Source: Limivivens faecihominis (GTDB lineage Bacteria; Bacillota; Clostridia; Lachnospirales; Lachnospiraceae). From it: a stretch of 13,773 nucleotides of DNA. Of the stretch, positions 5,773-11,975 are shown piece after piece. The notes beneath the pieces were generated by a model, which saw only the letters and a program-made list of their open reading frames with translations, was not told the DNA's origin and did not search any database. The stretch is from assembly GCF_020686945.1 (NCBI RefSeq), contig NZ_JAJEPR010000055.1, forward strand, positions 1 to 13,773, in the 5' to 3' direction. Made by a program: the position numbers and the translations under genes. Each line of letters begins with the position of its first letter. Within the stretch, counting starts at the first letter, position 1.

Positions 5773-6093
5773 ATGGGATTTTTTGATCTCTTTAAACAGT
5801 CGAATATTAATCAAGGCATAGAAGAATATAAAAGGACTGATGATGCAGTTCTGCTGGATGTACGTACACCGCAGGAATATCAGGAAGGACATATACCAGA
5901 AAGTAAAAATGTGCCGTTGCAGCAACTTGACAATATTGCTTCTGTAGCGAAGAATAAGGATATCCCACTGTTTGTATACTGTTATTCCGGTTCACGAAGC
6001 CGCCAGGCAACTGGGATACTGCAACGAATGGGATATTCTAAAGTAAATAATATCGGTGGCATTGTAGCTTACTCAGGAAAGGTGGAAAAATAA
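5773..6093 (+). CDS. Single-domain rhodanese (sulfurtransferase)
   Basis: This 106-aa rhodanese domain carries sulfane sulfur on an active-site Cys. Visible motifs are VLLDVRTPQEYQEGHIP (residues 26-42) and the catalytic loop C70-YSGSR-S, followed by the RQATGIL helix. There is no signal peptide. ATG 5773 is preferred over GTG 5767 because the GGGGG run right after the trx stop (5761-5765) then lies seven bases upstream. It starts 12 bp after trx and ends two bases before the CoA reductase gene, so all three are one operon. The next protein carries a second rhodanese domain, so two sulfur carriers are made together. Confidence 0.93.
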   Translation: MGFFDLFKQSNINQGIEEYKRTDDAVLLDVRTPQEYQEGHIPESKNVPLQQLDNIASVAKNKDIPLFVYCYSGSRSRQATGILQRMGYSKVNNIGGIVAYSGKVEK

Positions 6094-6094
6094 G

Positions 6095-7786
6095 ATGAAG
6101 GTAATAATTGTAGGAGGTGTAGCCGGAGGAGCTACAGCCGCAGCAAGAATACGCAGACTGAATGAACATACTGAAATTACTGTGTTTGAAAGATCCGGAT
6201 ACATATCCTATGCAAATTGTGGACTTCCATATTATATTGGAGACGTGATCACAGACCCGGAAGAACTTACACTACAGACACCAGAGAGTTTTTTTAAACG
6301 TTTCCGTATTAACATGAAAATTCATCATGAAGTTATCTCCATACATCCGGAACGTAAAACGGTTTCAGTGAAAAATTTAGAGAATGGTGGGATATTTGAA
6401 GAAAAATATGATAAGCTGATCCTCTCTCCAGGTGCAAAGCCAACACAGCCGAGACTTCCCGGAGTAGGTATTGATAAACTTTTTACACTTCGTACTGTAG
6501 AAGACACTTTTCGGATAAAGGAATATATAAATAAGAATCATCCAAAATCGGCTGTATTGGCAGGTGGCGGTTTTATTGGTCTGGAACTGGCAGAAAATTT
6601 GAGGGAGCTTGGCATGGATGTTACGATTGTCCAGAGGCCTAAGCAGCTGATGAACCCTTTTGACCCGGATATGGCATCCATGATCCATAATGAAATGAGA
6701 AAGCATGGGATAAAACTGGTACTGGGCTATACAGTAGAAGGATTTAAAGAAAAAGACAACAGAGTGGAGGTCCTGTTGAAAGATAATCCATCCCTTCAGG
6801 CTGATATGGTAGTTCTGGCAATCGGAGTCACACCAGACACAGTATTAGCAAAAGAAGCCGGTCTGGAACTTGGCATCAAGGAAAGTATTGTAGTGAATGA
6901 CAGAATGGAAACCTCTGTACCGGATATTTATGCTGCAGGTGATGCAGTTCAGGTAAAACATTATGTTACGGGTAATGATGCGCTGATTTCTTTGGCAGGA
7001 CCAGCCAATAAACAGGGCAGAATCATCGCTGATAATATTTGTGGCGGTGATAGTCGTTACCTGGGCAGTCAGGGAAGCTCCGTTATCAAAGTATTTGATA
7101 TGACAGCAGCTACTACAGGTATCAATGAAACCAATGCCAAAAAGTCAGGGTTAGATGTAGATACAGTAATTCTTTCTCCTATGAGTCATGCCGGTTACTA
7201 TCCTGGTGGAAAAGTGATGACCATGAAGGTGGTTTTTGAAAAAGAGACTTATCGTTTGCTTGGTGCTCAGATTATTGGATATGAAGGTGTTGATAAACGT
7301 ATTGATGTGCTGGCAACAGCAATTCATGCAGGACTGAAGGCAACCCAGTTGAAAGATTTGGATCTCGCATATGCACCGCCATATTCCTCTGCAAAGGATC
7401 CTGTAAATATGGCCGGATTCATGATAGACAATATAGCAAAAGGAACCTTAAAACAATGGCATTTGGAAGATATGGATAAGATTTCTAAAGATAAAAATGC
7501 TGTGTTGCTGGATGTGAGAACAGTAGGTGAATTTAGCAGGGGCCATATTAATGGATTTAAAAACATTCCTGTAGATGAACTGAGGGAACGTATCAATGAA
7601 GTTGAGAAGGGAAAGCCTGTTTACCTGATATGCCAGAGTGGGCTACGCAGTTATATTGCAAGCCGTATTTTGGAAGGAAATGGATATGAAACATACAACT
7701 TTTCAGGTGGATTCCGCTTTTATGATGCAGTGGCTAATGACCATGCACTGATTGAAAGATCATATGCATGTGGTATGGATTATTAG
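6095..7786 (+). CDS. cdr: CoA-disulfide reductase with C-terminal rhodanese domain
   Basis: This 563-aa flavoprotein belongs to the CoADR-Rhod family, which reduces CoA disulfide, CoA persulfide or related persulfides with NAD(P)H. In order: FAD-binding VGGVAGG (6-12), single redox Cys C42 in SYANCGLPYY, NAD(P)-binding GGGFIG (157-162), second FAD motif AAGDA (280-284), a dimerisation domain, and a rhodanese domain from about 470 with VLLDVRTVGEF and catalytic C513 (CQSGLRS). An extra Cys (C559) lies five residues from the end. Length matches known fusions. The gene follows the rhodanese after one base. A function in sulfane-sulfur or CoA redox balance fits the operon; NADH oxidase activity is an alternative for this fold. 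Confidence 0.93.
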   Translation: MKVIIVGGVAGGATAAARIRRLNEHTEITVFERSGYISYANCGLPYYIGDVITDPEELTLQTPESFFKRFRINMKIHHEVISIHPERKTVSVKNLENGGIFEEKYDKLILSPGAKPTQPRLPGVGIDKLFTLRTVEDTFRIKEYINKNHPKSAVLAGGGFIGLELAENLRELGMDVTIVQRPKQLMNPFDPDMASMIHNEMRKHGIKLVLGYTVEGFKEKDNRVEVLLKDNPSLQADMVVLAIGVTPDTVLAKEAGLELGIKESIVVNDRMETSVPDIYAAGDAVQVKHYVTGNDALISLAGPANKQGRIIADNICGGDSRYLGSQGSSVIKVFDMTAATTGINETNAKKSGLDVDTVILSPMSHAGYYPGGKVMTMKVVFEKETYRLLGAQIIGYEGVDKRIDVLATAIHAGLKATQLKDLDLAYAPPYSSAKDPVNMAGFMIDNIAKGTLKQWHLEDMDKISKDKNAVLLDVRTVGEFSRGHINGFKNIPVDELRERINEVEKGKPVYLICQSGLRSYIASRILEGNGYETYNFSGGFRFYDAVANDHALIERSYACGMDY

Positions 7787-7825
7787 AAATAAATAAAATA
7801 TTTTTATAGTTTGATTGTAGTATAA

Positions 7826-7882
7826 AAAGATCCCCCATTTATTAGAATGACTTTCATAATTCTGATAAATGGAGGATTCTTT
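7826..7882. terminator. Bidirectional terminator between convergent cdr and crp-type genes
   Basis: A long hairpin pairs 7826-7847 with 7859-7882: arms AAAGAtCCCCCATTTAT and ATAAATGGaGGAtTCTTT, extended by AGAAT/ATTCT, with a few mismatches and a loop of about 11 nt. On the minus strand it is followed by TTTTTATA, the better T-tract, so it serves the minus-strand regulator most clearly. Confidence 0.75.
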
Positions 7883-7897
7883 AGAGAAAAAAACGTT

Positions 7898-8557
7898 TTA
7901 TGATCTTTGTAGTGTTTCCAGTCTTTTCGAATCAAGGATTGTTATTTTGCCGCGAGAGAGTCTGACGAGTCCTTCGCCTTGAAAGTATCGAAGCATTCGA
8001 GTAATAACTTCCCTGTGGGAACCAAGATGGTTTGCGATAGTTTCGTGAGTGATTTTCAGTTCATTTGTTCCTTCAATGGATGTTTCTTCTAAAAGAAATG
8101 AAGCAACACGCTTATCCAAACTCTTCCACATAATCTGTTCAATCAGCCACATGACATCAGAAAAACGGGTAGCCATTAACTCATTGGTATAGTTTGCGAC
8201 AGGAGCAGATTCTTTCATGATGCCCTTATAGATTTCAGCAGGGATGATCCAAAGATCCGTATCTTTTTCTGCTTCAATGGTTACTTCAAATTGAATAGAC
8301 CGCATGATACATGAGGCGGATAAAAGACACATATCCATATCGAACAGACGGTAAAGTGTAATCTCCCGTCCTTCATCTGAAAGTATGTAAGTTCGAAGCT
8401 GCCCGGATTTAACCAGTAATAATCCAGTACAGTCCAGGTTTCCATTGTGAATGATCGTTCCTTTTTTTACATCCCGTGTGATTAAATTGTCTGAAATTAG
8501 TTTTTTCTGTGCTGTATTTAAGTCATTCCATAGTGGAAAATAATTTTCGAAGCTCAT
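7898..8557 (-). CDS. Crp/Fnr-family transcription regulator
   Basis: This 219-aa protein has an N-terminal cNMP-type beta-roll (about 28-110: KKGTIIHNG, LLLVKSGQLRTYI, GREITLY), a dimer helix (about 125-150) and a C-terminal winged helix (about 165-212: ITHETIANHLGSHREVITRMLR). The recognition helix has R182-E183 and R187, the CRP pattern for reading GTGA, not the FNR pattern for TTGAT. The Fnr N-terminal Cys cluster is absent; Cys occur at 43, 77 and 83, the last two in CLLSASC. The key cAMP pocket residues of CRP are not obvious. ATG 8557 is preferred over upstream ATGs at 8566 and 8581 because AAAGGAG ends nine bases before it. It is transcribed divergently from 8692 and is the likely activator of the three GTGAT-N5-ATCAC promoters here (inference). 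Confidence 0.92.
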   Translation of the reverse strand: MSFENYFPLWNDLNTAQKKLISDNLITRDVKKGTIIHNGNLDCTGLLLVKSGQLRTYILSDEGREITLYRLFDMDMCLLSASCIMRSIQFEVTIEAEKDTDLWIIPAEIYKGIMKESAPVANYTNELMATRFSDVMWLIEQIMWKSLDKRVASFLLEETSIEGTNELKITHETIANHLGSHREVITRMLRYFQGEGLVRLSRGKITILDSKRLETLQRS

Positions 8558-8581
8558 AGCAGTCATCTCCTTTACGAACAT

Positions 8582-8647
8582 AGTATACTTGCTTTTTTAA
8601 GATGCGTCAATTAAATAATTGACATATGCCATAAATAAAAATATACT
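8582..8647. promoter_or_regulatory. Symmetric divergent promoter (regulator gene / 8692 operon)
   Basis: Plus strand: TTGACA (8619-8624), 17 bp, TATACT (8642-8647). Minus strand: TTGACG (8610-8605), 17 bp, TATACT (8587-8582). The two -35 boxes are the arms of the palindrome GTCAATTA-AA-TAATTGAC (8606-8623), so the two promoters face away from a shared centre at 8614.5. One protein bound there would cover both -35 boxes. A similar region lies at 11971-12036. Confidence 0.75.
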
Positions 8648-8691
8648 GACTATAGTACATGACGGTTGTAAATATGAGGGAGGGATAAATA

Positions 8692-9312
8692 ATGCAGGGA
8701 GATGTCAGTTTTACATTTTTGGACCGAATTGAAGAAGTAGAACTGAATATTGTAGATGGACGATGGCAGTCTGCACTGGCATTGGCATTGACTTTGCCAG
8801 ATATTTGTGGAGGTATTGCTTTCCCGGAAATTGTTAAACATTATCGAGATGGCCGGGTTATGCTGGATCGGCAAAAGAATCCGCCCCGTGATGTGGGAAC
8901 CCAGTATATTCGCTGGTTTGATGAATATGCAGGGGACTACTTTAAACTATCTCAATCCGGTGAAAAGCCATATATTTGCGGAGAACGCTGTTGGCAGCTT
9001 CGATGTGAATATCTTCATCAAAATAAAGGATTTTTGAATGATGAAAATAATATACGCTTTCATCTTGGACTAAACTGTGGAATGTCAGTTTGTCAGTTGG
9101 ACAGTATGAACATACAGGAGAACGGAAACGATATTCATATAGACATAGAACAGTTTTGTCTGAGGATGTGCAAGGCAGCAAAGAGTTATTATGGTAAAGT
9201 TCATTTGGAAAAAGACTTTAGTCTCTATAATAAATACACCAGTTTTGGATTTTGTTCAGGTAACACAAAAAAAGAAAGCTGCTTCTATTATTGCACTAGT
9301 CTGTGGCAGTGA
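8692..9312 (+). CDS. Uncharacterised 206-aa protein with a HEPN-like R-x4-H motif
   Basis: I recall similar uncharacterised proteins in Firmicutes but no assigned function. The N-terminal half is helical (FLDRIEEVELNI, then ALALALTLPDICG) followed by a conserved-looking block YIRWFDEY. R104-CEYL-H109 in CWQLRCEYLHQ fits the R-x4-6-H pattern of HEPN nucleases, but a short motif alone is weak evidence. The protein is Cys-rich, and the C-terminal 30 residues look less conserved. ATG 8692 has a strong GGGAGGG seven bases upstream and a promoter at 8619-8647. The 3' end overlaps the next frame by 122 nt, which is unusual and may mean a shifted tail. Divergent from the Crp/Fnr gene and sharing its control region, it is likely part of the same stress response. 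Confidence 0.75.
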   Translation: MQGDVSFTFLDRIEEVELNIVDGRWQSALALALTLPDICGGIAFPEIVKHYRDGRVMLDRQKNPPRDVGTQYIRWFDEYAGDYFKLSQSGEKPYICGERCWQLRCEYLHQNKGFLNDENNIRFHLGLNCGMSVCQLDSMNIQENGNDIHIDIEQFCLRMCKAAKSYYGKVHLEKDFSLYNKYTSFGFCSGNTKKESCFYYCTSLWQ

Positions 9313-9616
9313 ACGTTATGCAAAAGGATTAAAAGAAACATTGCAGTTTATTTCAGATCAGATCATGCTGTTTTATACACCGGAAAGTGCTAAAACAAAA
9401 TTAGGCAGACATAAGCCGGATCTTTGGATTGTTACCGAAGATATGACGAGCCAACCGAATCAGCCATGGCGTGCGGACAGGACAACACCTGTAATTTTAA
9501 TCACAGGCAATCCTGATGCTGTTGAGATTAAAAAAAATTCAGGAAAACTAACTGTTCTTTCTATGCCATTATCAATAGTTGATTTGCGGAAAACCGTCGA
9601 AATATATGTGTCGTGA
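9191..9616 (+). CDS. Degenerate receiver-like domain protein
   Basis: This frame encodes up to 141 aa. From about residue 30 it has the alternating strand/helix pattern of a response-regulator receiver (SIIALVCGS; DQIMLFYTP; KPDLWIVTED; PVILITGNPD; KLTVLSMPL). The usual phospho-acceptor Asp after strand 3 is not where expected (WIVTED has Thr at that position), so ordinary phosphorylation is doubtful. No output domain follows. The start is uncertain: ATG 9191 lies inside the preceding gene with no good ribosome binding site, and the first 28 residues look non-native. Translation by coupling, a TTG start at 9245, or a frameshift joining it to the preceding gene are alternatives. Confidence 0.6.
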   Translation: MVKFIWKKTLVSIINTPVLDFVQVTQKKKAASIIALVCGSERYAKGLKETLQFISDQIMLFYTPESAKTKLGRHKPDLWIVTEDMTSQPNQPWRADRTTPVILITGNPDAVEIKKNSGKLTVLSMPLSIVDLRKTVEIYVS

Positions 9617-9626
9617 GGAGAAGTTT

Positions 9627-10028
9627 ATGCTGTACATAATACTATTATTTGTATTTGTAGTTGTATATTTGATGATGCTTATGCGGAGACAGAAAGAAAA
9701 GATGAGTGAAATTAAAATACAAATAGATAAACTGCAAGCACAACATGATAGATTGCAGAAAGAAAGGGATCAGTTACAAGAACGGATGAATCGCCTGGAA
9801 GAGCAACGAGAGCACTTGCAAATGCAAACAGACCAGGCATTTCGGAGTGCTGATGAAATCGAGAAAATTTGCGATGAGATATGGAATCATGCTAATACCA
9901 TTCACCTTTACTCTTCGTTAGCTGAAGAAGAAAGCAAATCTATAACAATGAAAGAAAAACAAAAAGAAATTATTCGAACAACTGAGGAGATTCTAAACAT
10001 CATATATAAATATAAAGGTAATGTATAA
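9627..10028 (+). CDS. Membrane-anchored coiled-coil protein
   Basis: This 133-aa protein begins with one hydrophobic helix (about residues 2-20, LYIILLFVFVVVYLMMLM), then RRQK, giving a likely N-out/C-in anchor. Residues 23-85 form a strong coiled coil with L/M every seven residues (KLQAQHDRLQKERDQL and on). The last 50 residues are polar and helical. I know no function. The frame is open upstream to 9579, but ATG 9627 is chosen because GAGGAG (9615-9620) lies six bases before it, overlapping the stop of the receiver-like gene, and the protein then starts at its membrane helix. It is the third and last gene of the operon, before the terminator at 10061. Confidence 0.8.
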   Translation: MLYIILLFVFVVVYLMMLMRRQKEKMSEIKIQIDKLQAQHDRLQKERDQLQERMNRLEEQREHLQMQTDQAFRSADEIEKICDEIWNHANTIHLYSSLAEEESKSITMKEKQKEIIRTTEEILNIIYKYKGNV

Positions 10029-10060
10029 TAAAAATATGTCATTGTAATGATTAGCGTTCA

Positions 10061-10105
10061 AGGTAAATTCTTATGTAATAATGTCGCAGAAGGATTTACC
10101 TTTTT
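10061..10105 (+). terminator. Terminator of the three-gene operon
   Basis: AGGTAAAT (10061-10068) pairs with ATTTACCT near 10094-10101, extended by weaker TCTT/AGAAGG pairing, and is followed by TTTTT (10101-10105). A TACAAT at 10110-10115 may be the -10 of the next gene, but no -35 is evident. Confidence 0.6.
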
Positions 10106-10147
10106 CAGGTACAATAGAGATACAAAATTTGAAAGGGGAACAAAGCA

Positions 10148-10348
10148 TTGGCAAAAAGAGTGGCAAGTGTCGATAAAAAAAGATGTGTTGCCTGCGGAGT
10201 ATGTGCAAATACTTGTCCGCTGGCAGCGGCCAAAGTTTACCATGGATGTTATGCTGTGGTAGAAGAAACAGTGTGTGTAGGATGTGGAAAATGTGCAAAG
10301 TCCTGTCCGGCAGGTTGTATTGAAATGAAAGAGAGGACAGCGATGTGA
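10148..10348 (+). CDS. 2[4Fe-4S] ferredoxin
   Basis: This 66-aa bacterial-type ferredoxin has two cluster-binding motifs, CVACGVCANTCP (from residue 13) and CVGCGKCAKSCPAGC (from residue 43), giving eight ligands plus one extra Cys. It is a cytoplasmic low-potential electron carrier. The start is TTG 10148, supported by AAAGGGG (10132-10138) nine bases upstream and by normal family length. Its last codons overlap the GTG start of the next gene by 4 nt, so the two are translationally coupled. The partner lacks ferredoxin cluster motifs of its own, suggesting this small protein supplies the soluble electron-carrying part of a membrane complex (inference). Confidence 0.93.
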   Translation: MAKRVASVDKKRCVACGVCANTCPLAAAKVYHGCYAVVEETVCVGCGKCAKSCPAGCIEMKERTAM

Positions 10349-10929
10349 AGAAAAAGAAACATTGGTATGATTATTTATGGATATGGGCGATCCTTTATTT
10401 TGCTCTCGGTTTTTTTAATGTTTTGTTCGCTTGGTTTGGGATGATTGATTTCCTGTTGCCGTTAGGAATAGCAATATTCGGTGGAAATAAATTTTTCTGT
10501 AATCATTTGTGTGGACGTGGCCAGCTTTTTAGTAAGCTTGGTGGAGATTTAAAATGCTCAAGAAATAAACCAACCCCGCGATGGATGAGTTCAAAATGGT
10601 TCCGATACGGCTTTTTGATATTTTTCCTTACAATGTTTGGGAATATGGTATTTCAGACATATTTAGTTGGTGCCGGAGCATCCTCCTTGCGTGAAGCCAT
10701 CAAATTATTCTGGACCTTCCGTGTTCCGTGGGGATGGACATACACTGCCGGAACAGTAGCTGATTGGGTGGCACAGTTTAGTTTTGGATTTTATAGTTTG
10801 ATGCTTACATCTTTGTTGTTAGGGTTGATTGTAATGGTGTTATATAAGCCACGAACCTGGTGTACATTTTGTCCAATGGGAACAATGACGCAGGGTATCT
10901 GTAAATTAAAAAATAATGAAAAGAAGTAA
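10345..10929 (+). CDS. Polytopic membrane protein with NapH/NosR-like Cys motifs
   Basis: This 194-aa protein has about four or five membrane helices (around 10-32, 34-47, 86-106, 136-150 and 152-166). Cys motifs lie at C52-x3-C56 in FFCNHLCGRGQLF and C173-x2-C176 in WCTFCPMGTMTQ, with further Cys at 71 and 186. The C(x)nCGRGQ and CxxCPMGT patterns are those of the membrane part of NapH/NosR/CcoG-type electron-transfer proteins, but the usual C-terminal 2[4Fe-4S] domain is absent; the co-translated ferredoxin upstream probably takes that place. GTG 10345 is the start (GAGAGGA at 10331-10337). The final acceptor is unknown. The next gene is a DUF134-NifX fusion, suggesting a metal- or Fe-S-linked context. 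Confidence 0.85.
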   Translation: MKKKKHWYDYLWIWAILYFALGFFNVLFAWFGMIDFLLPLGIAIFGGNKFFCNHLCGRGQLFSKLGGDLKCSRNKPTPRWMSSKWFRYGFLIFFLTMFGNMVFQTYLVGAGASSLREAIKLFWTFRVPWGWTYTAGTVADWVAQFSFGFYSLMLTSLLLGLIVMVLYKPRTWCTFCPMGTMTQGICKLKNNEKK

Positions 10930-10945
10930 TACTATAAGGTGATTC

Positions 10946-11000
10946 ATAAAAGGCATATGTCAAAAACATTATTGACATATGCCTTTTATAGGACTATTAT
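10946..11000 (+). promoter_or_regulatory. 18-bp perfect inverted repeat merged with the DUF134-NifX promoter
   Basis: The arm ATAAAAGGCATATGTCAA (10946-10963) is the exact reverse complement of 10972-10989, with an 8-nt loop. The right arm begins with TTGACA (10972-10977), followed 17 bp later by TATTAT (10995-11000), a good promoter. The repeat can act as terminator for the ferredoxin operon (stem ends in CCTTTTAT) and as operator over the -35 box. GTCAA-N8-TTGACATATGCC is shared with 8606 and, with changes, 11995. Confidence 0.75.
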
Positions 11001-11027
11001 ATAAGAAAAGCGAGAAAGGAGCAGTTT

Positions 11028-11801
11028 ATGCCGAGACCAGTAAAATGCAGAAAAGTCTGCCATTTCCCCAATGTTTTAGAATTTCTTCCGGCAGATGATA
11101 CGGAGAAAAAAACACCCATTGTTCTGACGGTAGATGAGTACGAGACAATCCGTCTTTTGGACAAGAAAGGTTATAGTCAGGAGCAGTGTGCAGTATCTAT
11201 GCAGATCGCAAGAACGACGGTCCAGCGGATTTACGAGATTGCCCGGAAGAAAATAGCAGATGCACTTATTGACGGACATCCGCTCAGAATTGAGGGCGGG
11301 GATTTCAGAATCTGTGACGGTCAGAGCGGCAACTGCAGCTTTGGAGGATGTTACAAACAGGAAATTTACAAAAAATATGCAGCAGAAAAAGGAGAAGGTA
11401 TTATGAGAATAGCAGTAACATATGAAAATGGACAGATTTTCCAGCACTTTGGACACACAGAGACATTTAAGATTTACGATGTAGAGGAAGGAAAAGTAGT
11501 ACATTCAGAAGTAGTAGATACGAATGGAAGCGGACATGGCGCATTGGCAGGAGTTCTTAATGCATTGAATGCAGATGTTTTGATTTGTGGCGGAATCGGA
11601 GGCGGCGCACAGACAGCGTTAGCGGCAGCAGGCATCAAGCTCTTCGGAGGAGTTTCCGGAGATGCAGATGAAGCAGTAGAAGCTTTTATCAATGAAACAC
11701 TTGAGTATAATCCGGATGTGAAATGTTCTCACCATGAGCACAACCACGGGGAAGGACATACATGTGGTGAGCATGGATGTGGAAGCCACAGCTGCCATTA
11801 A
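11028..11801 (+). CDS. DUF134 (UPF0251) DNA-binding domain fused to NifX-like domain with His/Cys tail
   Basis: This 257-aa protein has three parts. Residues 1-100 are a DUF134/UPF0251 domain (MPRPVKCRKV; sigma-region-4-like helix-turn-helix at about 36-80, YSQEQCAVSMQIARTTVQRIY). Residues 126-232 are a NifX/NafY/NifB-C-type FeMo-cofactor-binding-like domain (MRIAVTYENGQIFQHFGHTETF, ICGGIGGGAQTAL). The last 25 residues contain eight His and four Cys and probably bind metal. No nitrogenase genes are near; in many anaerobes such domains occur without nitrogen fixation. AAAGGAG (11015-11021) lies six bases before ATG. A second in-frame ATG at 11403 with its own ribosome binding site could give the NifX part alone. 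Autoregulation of the upstream inverted repeat is plausible but inferred. Confidence 0.9.
   Translation: MPRPVKCRKVCHFPNVLEFLPADDTEKKTPIVLTVDEYETIRLLDKKGYSQEQCAVSMQIARTTVQRIYEIARKKIADALIDGHPLRIEGGDFRICDGQSGNCSFGGCYKQEIYKKYAAEKGEGIMRIAVTYENGQIFQHFGHTETFKIYDVEEGKVVHSEVVDTNGSGHGALAGVLNALNADVLICGGIGGGAQTALAAAGIKLFGGVSGDADEAVEAFINETLEYNPDVKCSHHEHNHGEGHTCGEHGCGSHSCH
11386..11405 (+). promoter_or_regulatory. Internal ribosome binding site and start inside DUF134-NifX
   Basis: AAAAAGGAG (11386-11394) is followed after eight bases by ATG 11403, in frame, exactly at the first residue of the NifX-like domain (MRIAVTYENG). Translation from here would make a 132-aa stand-alone NifX protein with the metal-binding tail. 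Confidence 0.55.
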
Positions 11802-11827
11802 GAAGAATAGCAAAAAATAATAGTACG

Positions 11828-11874
11828 AAAGGATGTGCCAAGGTAATGTAGAAGTTACCGCAGCACATCCTTTT
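11828..11874 (+). terminator. Terminator after DUF134-NifX
   Basis: AAAGGATGTGC (11828-11838) pairs with GCACATCCTTTT (11863-11874), with an inner stem GGTAA/TTACC (11842-11846 with 11855-11859). It ends in TTTTGTGTT. It is nearly symmetric and could also stop leftward transcripts. Confidence 0.8.
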
Positions 11875-11936
11875 GTGTTATGTGATTCTCATATTGATTA
11901 TTTCTTACTTGCCGAAAATAATGAATTGAACGTATA

Positions 11937-11975
11937 ATACTCCCATCTTTTTGTAACTGTCAAAGATGAGAGTAT
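11937..11975. repeat. 14-bp hairpin without T-tract
   Basis: ATACTCCCATCTTT (11937-11950) pairs with AAAGATGAGAGTAT (11962-11975) with one C-A mismatch and an 11-nt loop. No T-run follows on either strand, so it is not a standard terminator. It adjoins the leftward promoter below. Confidence 0.5.

Noticed and set aside
8606..8623. FNR box reading of the GTCAA-N8-TTGAC palindrome
   Set aside because: FNR sites are TTGAT-N4-ATCAA. This palindrome has GTCAA first and an 8-bp spacer, and is explained at least partly by two back-to-back -35 hexamers.
9191..9616. Calling this gene a response regulator
   Set aside because: The fold pattern fits, but the phospho-acceptor Asp is not in place and there is no output domain or sensor kinase nearby.
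10047..10262. 71-codon plus-strand frame overlapping the ferredoxin gene
   Set aside because: It runs through the terminator and the ferredoxin in another frame; the ferredoxin has eight conserved Cys ligands and a good ribosome binding site.
11028..11801. Evidence of nitrogen fixation from the NifX-like domain
   Set aside because: No nif structural or assembly genes are present, and this domain is common in anaerobes that do not fix nitrogen.
11937..11975. Second terminator behind DUF134-NifX
   Set aside because: The hairpin is good but has no T-run on either strand, and a proper terminator already lies at 11828-11874.
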